Positions 61,241 through 64,000 of a DNA stretch of 64,000 bases are shown in pieces. A program made the translations under genes and the position numbers. Below the pieces are notes generated by a model that was not told where the DNA came from, made no database searches, and saw nothing but the letters and a program-made list of their open reading frames with translations. The DNA comes from Rhizobium sp. 16-488-2b (GTDB lineage Bacteria; Pseudomonadota; Alphaproteobacteria; Rhizobiales; Rhizobiaceae): positions 372,001-436,000 of the forward strand of contig NZ_JAGHMF010000034.1 of assembly GCF_017741815.1 (NCBI RefSeq), read 5' to 3'. Each line of letters begins with the position of its first letter. Position 1 is the stretch's first letter.

Positions 61241-61612
61241 TCAAAACATGAATCTAGCTACTCGATCCCGCCCTTGATCACGAAGACCGGCGTGTTGAGC
61301 CGTAATGACGCTCATTATCGCGTTTACCTCATTGGCGATCAAGACGTCAGACCAGAGAGGGGCCGTATGCTGAACTTCATCGCTGACATGGCGGTCGCGA
61401 TAGGCGGACAGCATTTCGAGAAGCTTCTTCGGAGATTCCGTGGCGGCCCCAAGTATTGCGATGACGCTGAAGTGGGCACGCATTCGCTCCTCAAGTACCT
61501 CGATCCGCTTCACAAGCTGTTCATGAGGCGCGTCGTCGGTTGAGCTTGAGCGGGATTGCATGTCGAGATCCTGTTCTCTGGGCCGCGATAGCTGTTTTCT
61601 TTTTCGCGGCAC
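61241..61612 (-). CDS. Hypothetical protein
   Basis: 123 residues or fewer (an ATG at 61561, MQSRSSSTDDAPHEQL, may be the real start). Soluble, with a coiled helix (HEQLVKRIEVLEERMRAHFS). No family recognised. It lies 71 bases downstream of the hFixL stop. Confidence 0.45.
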   Translation of the reverse strand: MPRKRKQLSRPREQDLDMQSRSSSTDDAPHEQLVKRIEVLEERMRAHFSVIAILGAATESPKKLLEMLSAYRDRHVSDEVQHTAPLWSDVLIANEVNAIMSVITAQHAGLRDQGRDRVARFMF

Positions 61613-61683
61613 CCCTAAAATGAGGCGCGACTGTTAACGAGCCGTTAAAAGATCAGCAGAATTGAAAGGTCCAATACTGCGCT

Positions 61684-63606
61684 TCAGGGCCGGTCAAGCA
61701 GATCACGAATTTTTCCCGCCAGTTCCCTTGCGGTGTAGGGCTTGCGAAGCCACTCTGCGCCGGGGATTACGTCCTTAGACGCCAAAGCAGGTTCCGAATA
61801 GCCCGATGTAAAAAGTACTCTCAGATCAGGACGCTGTCTGATCGCTTCTGTCGCCATCTCGTCCCCCGTCATTCCGCCGGGCATGACAATGTCGGAGAAA
61901 AGAAGGGCGACCCCAGGATGTTCCGCAAGTGTTTCCAGGGCTCTGCGCCCGTTGTCCGCCTCCACCACGCGGTAGCCCATTTGCTGCAGCCTTGCGACCG
62001 CGACCTTCCTCACTCGTGGGTCGTCTTCGACCACGAGCACGAGTTCCGTGCCACGGGGAAGAGGAGCCTCGGCGGTTTCCGGCGAAACCGTCTGCGCGGG
62101 CCTGGGTTCGGCAAGGGCGGGCAAGTAGATACGGATGGTCGTGCCATGACCTAATTCGCTGTAGATTTGGAGATGGCCACCGGACTGCTTGACGAAGCCG
62201 TATACCATGCTGAGACCAAGACCGGTTCCGGACCCGACGTCTTTCGTTGTGAAGAAAGGTTCGATCGCGCGCTTCTTGACCTCATCGGTCATACCAGAAC
62301 CGGTGTCCGTCATCGATATCAGTACGAAGTGCCCACTACGGACTTCCGGGTACATCTTGGCGTAGTCGGCGTCCAACCGCACGCGCGAAACCTCGGTCGT
62401 CAGGATGCCGCCCTTTGGCATGGCGTCACGGGCATTGAGCGCGATGTTCAGAATAGCGTTCTGAAGCTGTGAACTGTCGACGAGTGCTTCGAAGTGGGCG
62501 CCTGTGAGGACCGTAGATAGCTTGATATTCTCGCCGAGGGTGCGTCGAAGTAGGTCCGAGAAACTGGTCACGAGCCCGCCTAGGTCGACCTGTTTGGGGC
62601 TGAGAGGCTGCCGTCGCCCGAAAGCGAGCAGTTGCCCTGTCAACTTCGCGCCATCGGCTGCCGCATCCTGCGCTTCACGGATCATGTCCCGAAGCGAACC
62701 TTGAGGAAGCTTGTCGTCGACCATCTCCAGATTGCCGCTGATGACCGTCAAGAGATTGTTGAAGTCGTGCGCCAGTCCGCCCGTCAACTGGCCCACTGCT
62801 TCCATCTTCTGCGCCTGGCGCAGATCTTCTTCAATCTTGAGGCGGCTTGTTAGATCCCGAACAAATCCCGTGAAAATACGCTCACCATTCGCCGTTGCCT
62901 CGCCGACGTGAAGTTCCATTGGAAAGTGAGACCCGTCCGCGCGCTGGCCGGTGACGACGCGGCCGTAGCCGATGATCCTTTTTTCACCGGTGTCGAGATA
63001 GTGATCAATGTAGCTATCGTGGGCGTCGCGATAGGGATTTGGCATTAGATTGCTGACGTTTTTTCCGCAGATCTGGTCCGCGTCCATCCCGAACAACTTT
63101 TCGGCAGCTTTGCTAAACGATATCACGACGCCCTTCTGGTCGATAACGACCATCGCGTCCGGAACGGTCTCAAGGATCGAAGTCAGGTGAGCCTCTCGCG
63201 ATTTGACGGCTCGTTCCGCCTTCTTCAAGGCGCTGATGTCGCTGTTCGTCTGAATGATGGCCATGTCTCCGTCCGAAAGATTCACCAGGACGCACCGAGA
63301 AGCCACGTCCACGTCATGTCCGTTCTTATGACGATGTACAACGTCGCCCTGCCAGAACCCGCGTGACCTCAACTGCGTCAGAATCTTTTCTCGGGGTGCC
63401 GGGTAGCGTGTTGCGAGGAGGTCGAAGACAGTTTCGCCAACCGCCTCCTCGCGCGTCCACCCGTACATGTTCTCGCAGCCGATCGACCAGTGTGTGATCG
63501 CGCCATCGAAGCGGTGTACGATGATGTCGGCCCCGTCAAGAACATGCACGAGCGCGTCAAGCTCCTGGGAAGACGCCGTGCGCGGCGATATGAGGCGGTG
63601 GGGCAT
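61684..63606 (-). CDS. hfixL: Hybrid FixL, haem-PAS sensor histidine kinase with receiver
   Basis: 640 residues. PAS 1 at about 15-130, haem-PAS 2 at about 140-255 with H196 (RDAHDSYIDHYL) and R216 (IIGYGRVVTGQR), the FixL haem pocket. Kinase: H in GGLAHDFNNLLTVISGN, N box LNARDAMPKGG, G boxes TDTGSGM and GSGTGLGLSM. C-terminal receiver (about 520-635) with the phospho-Asp in LLFSDIVMPGG. Oxygen-responsive; in rhizobia hybrid FixL acts on FixK-type regulators via a relay. Follows the FixK/FnrN gene by 14 bases. Confidence 0.93.
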   Translation of the reverse strand: MPHRLISPRTASSQELDALVHVLDGADIIVHRFDGAITHWSIGCENMYGWTREEAVGETVFDLLATRYPAPREKILTQLRSRGFWQGDVVHRHKNGHDVDVASRCVLVNLSDGDMAIIQTNSDISALKKAERAVKSREAHLTSILETVPDAMVVIDQKGVVISFSKAAEKLFGMDADQICGKNVSNLMPNPYRDAHDSYIDHYLDTGEKRIIGYGRVVTGQRADGSHFPMELHVGEATANGERIFTGFVRDLTSRLKIEEDLRQAQKMEAVGQLTGGLAHDFNNLLTVISGNLEMVDDKLPQGSLRDMIREAQDAAADGAKLTGQLLAFGRRQPLSPKQVDLGGLVTSFSDLLRRTLGENIKLSTVLTGAHFEALVDSSQLQNAILNIALNARDAMPKGGILTTEVSRVRLDADYAKMYPEVRSGHFVLISMTDTGSGMTDEVKKRAIEPFFTTKDVGSGTGLGLSMVYGFVKQSGGHLQIYSELGHGTTIRIYLPALAEPRPAQTVSPETAEAPLPRGTELVLVVEDDPRVRKVAVARLQQMGYRVVEADNGRRALETLAEHPGVALLFSDIVMPGGMTGDEMATEAIRQRPDLRVLFTSGYSEPALASKDVIPGAEWLRKPYTARELAGKIRDLLDRP

Positions 63607-63620
63607 GGCCGGTCCTTAGC

Positions 63621-64000
63621 TCAGTGTAAACTGACCCTATGGCAGGTTTTATCAGAAAAATCATCAGCTCCGCCGGAAAGTCGGACGAGCTTGTCCATGC
63701 TGATAATCTTTAGATCATGCCGGCCTTCAGCGACAACGACGTCGCGTGCCGCAAGCTTGGTAATCGTCCGAGACACGGTCTCGATGGTCAGGCCTAGATA
63801 GTCCGCGATATCCTGGCGGTTCATTGGCACGCGGAGAACGTTCTGGCGTCGCGTTCCGGGGCGCGAGGCCAGATTGACGATGAAACTGCAGAGGCGTTCC
63901 TCGGCGTTCTTTTTGGAAAGGAGCACCATCTGGTCGTTTACCGCTGCGTTCTCGCGGCAAAGAAGATCGATAAAAGCCGGACGAATATTTTCGCACCGCG
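63621..64000 (-). CDS. FixK/FnrN-type Crp/Fnr regulator (partial, cut by window end)
   Basis: Only the C-terminal half is in the window. Minus-strand frame: CRENAAVNDQMVLLSKKNAE, RLCSFIVNLASRPGTRRQNV, then the winged helix VPMNRQDIADYLGLTIETVS with RTITKLAARDVVVAEGRHD. The recognition helix (TIETVSRTITKL) is typical of FNR/FixK. Whether an oxygen-sensing Cys cluster is present cannot be seen, so FixK against FnrN is open. Probable operon with hFixL. Confidence 0.85.
   Translation of the reverse strand, partial: RCENIRPAFIDLLCRENAAVNDQMVLLSKKNAEERLCSFIVNLASRPGTRRQNVLRVPMNRQDIADYLGLTIETVSRTITKLAARDVVVAEGRHDLKIISMDKLVRLSGGADDFSDKTCHRVSLH

Noticed and set aside
1..64000. CRISPR array, rRNA or tRNA gene
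   Set aside because: No regularly spaced identical repeats of CRISPR type, no recognisable rRNA segment and no cloverleaf with TTCGAAT-type arm was seen by eye; a scan with a covariance model was not possible.

Overview
The window looks like accessory (probably plasmid) DNA of a Rhizobium-type alphaproteobacterium. The evidence is a hybrid FixL haem kinase followed by a FixK/FnrN regulator, nirK-nirV-nnrR, norEF and norCBQD, napEFDABC, pseudoazurin, and broken insertion sequences and gene stubs between intact operons. Genus is inferred from gene content; the layout recalls the denitrification region of Rhizobium plasmids from memory, not from a search.

Layout: (1) 1-2.2 kb, debris: a C5-methyltransferase gene with one in-frame stop, a transposase-like fragment and the 3' end of an ABC permease gene. 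(2) 2.2-4.6 kb: an orphan JAB-E1 (ubiquitin-like) fusion gene, small genes and tatA. (3) 4.6-9.9 kb: oxygen-independent ubiquinone synthesis (ubiT, ubiU, ubiV, ubiD, ubiX) with two unknown genes coupled behind ubiV. (4) 9.9-15 kb: nnrU, the ferrous iron uptake operon ftrABCD and small genes. (5) 15-18.2 kb: IS256 remnant and a frameshifted Rrf2 gene. (6) 18.2-22.4 kb: nirK-nirV-nnrR divergent from nnrS. (7) 23.3-26.6 kb: orphan antitoxin and a five-gene unknown module (DUF2249, polytopic membrane protein, DUF2249, DUF59, DUF6522) divergent from hemN. (8) 28.4-33.6 kb: PPOX-fold protein, DksA-like, BON, a frameshifted Aer-like sensor, hemE, hemerythrin-like and norEF. (9) 33.7-38.9 kb: multihaem cytochromes c with a B-type (ba3-like) oxidase. 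(10) 39.1-43.7 kb: norCBQD. (11) 45.2-49.9 kb: napEFDABC on the minus strand, divergent from (12) 50-52.8 kb: a complete cytochrome bc1 operon. (13) 53.5-56.2 kb: pseudoazurin, YcnI and CopCD. (14) 56.3-57.4 kb: a gene-free stretch with repeats. (15) 57.4-59.4 kb: a second, intact C5-methyltransferase. (16) 59.9-64 kb: two exported proteins, an IS630 remnant, and the hFixL and FixK/FnrN genes.

Together the genes reduce nitrate to nitrite (Nap), nitrite to NO (NirK) and NO to N2O (NorCB). They also bring the electron chain (anaerobic ubiquinone, bc1, pseudoazurin, cytochromes c), cofactor supply (haem, iron, copper, Tat export) and the sensors. No nosZ is present, so N2O is the likely end product of what is encoded here. 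Fourteen Crp/Fnr-type dyads (TTGN-N6-NCAA; ten perfect, four with one deviating half-site) sit in front of these operons and link them into a low-oxygen/NO regulon.
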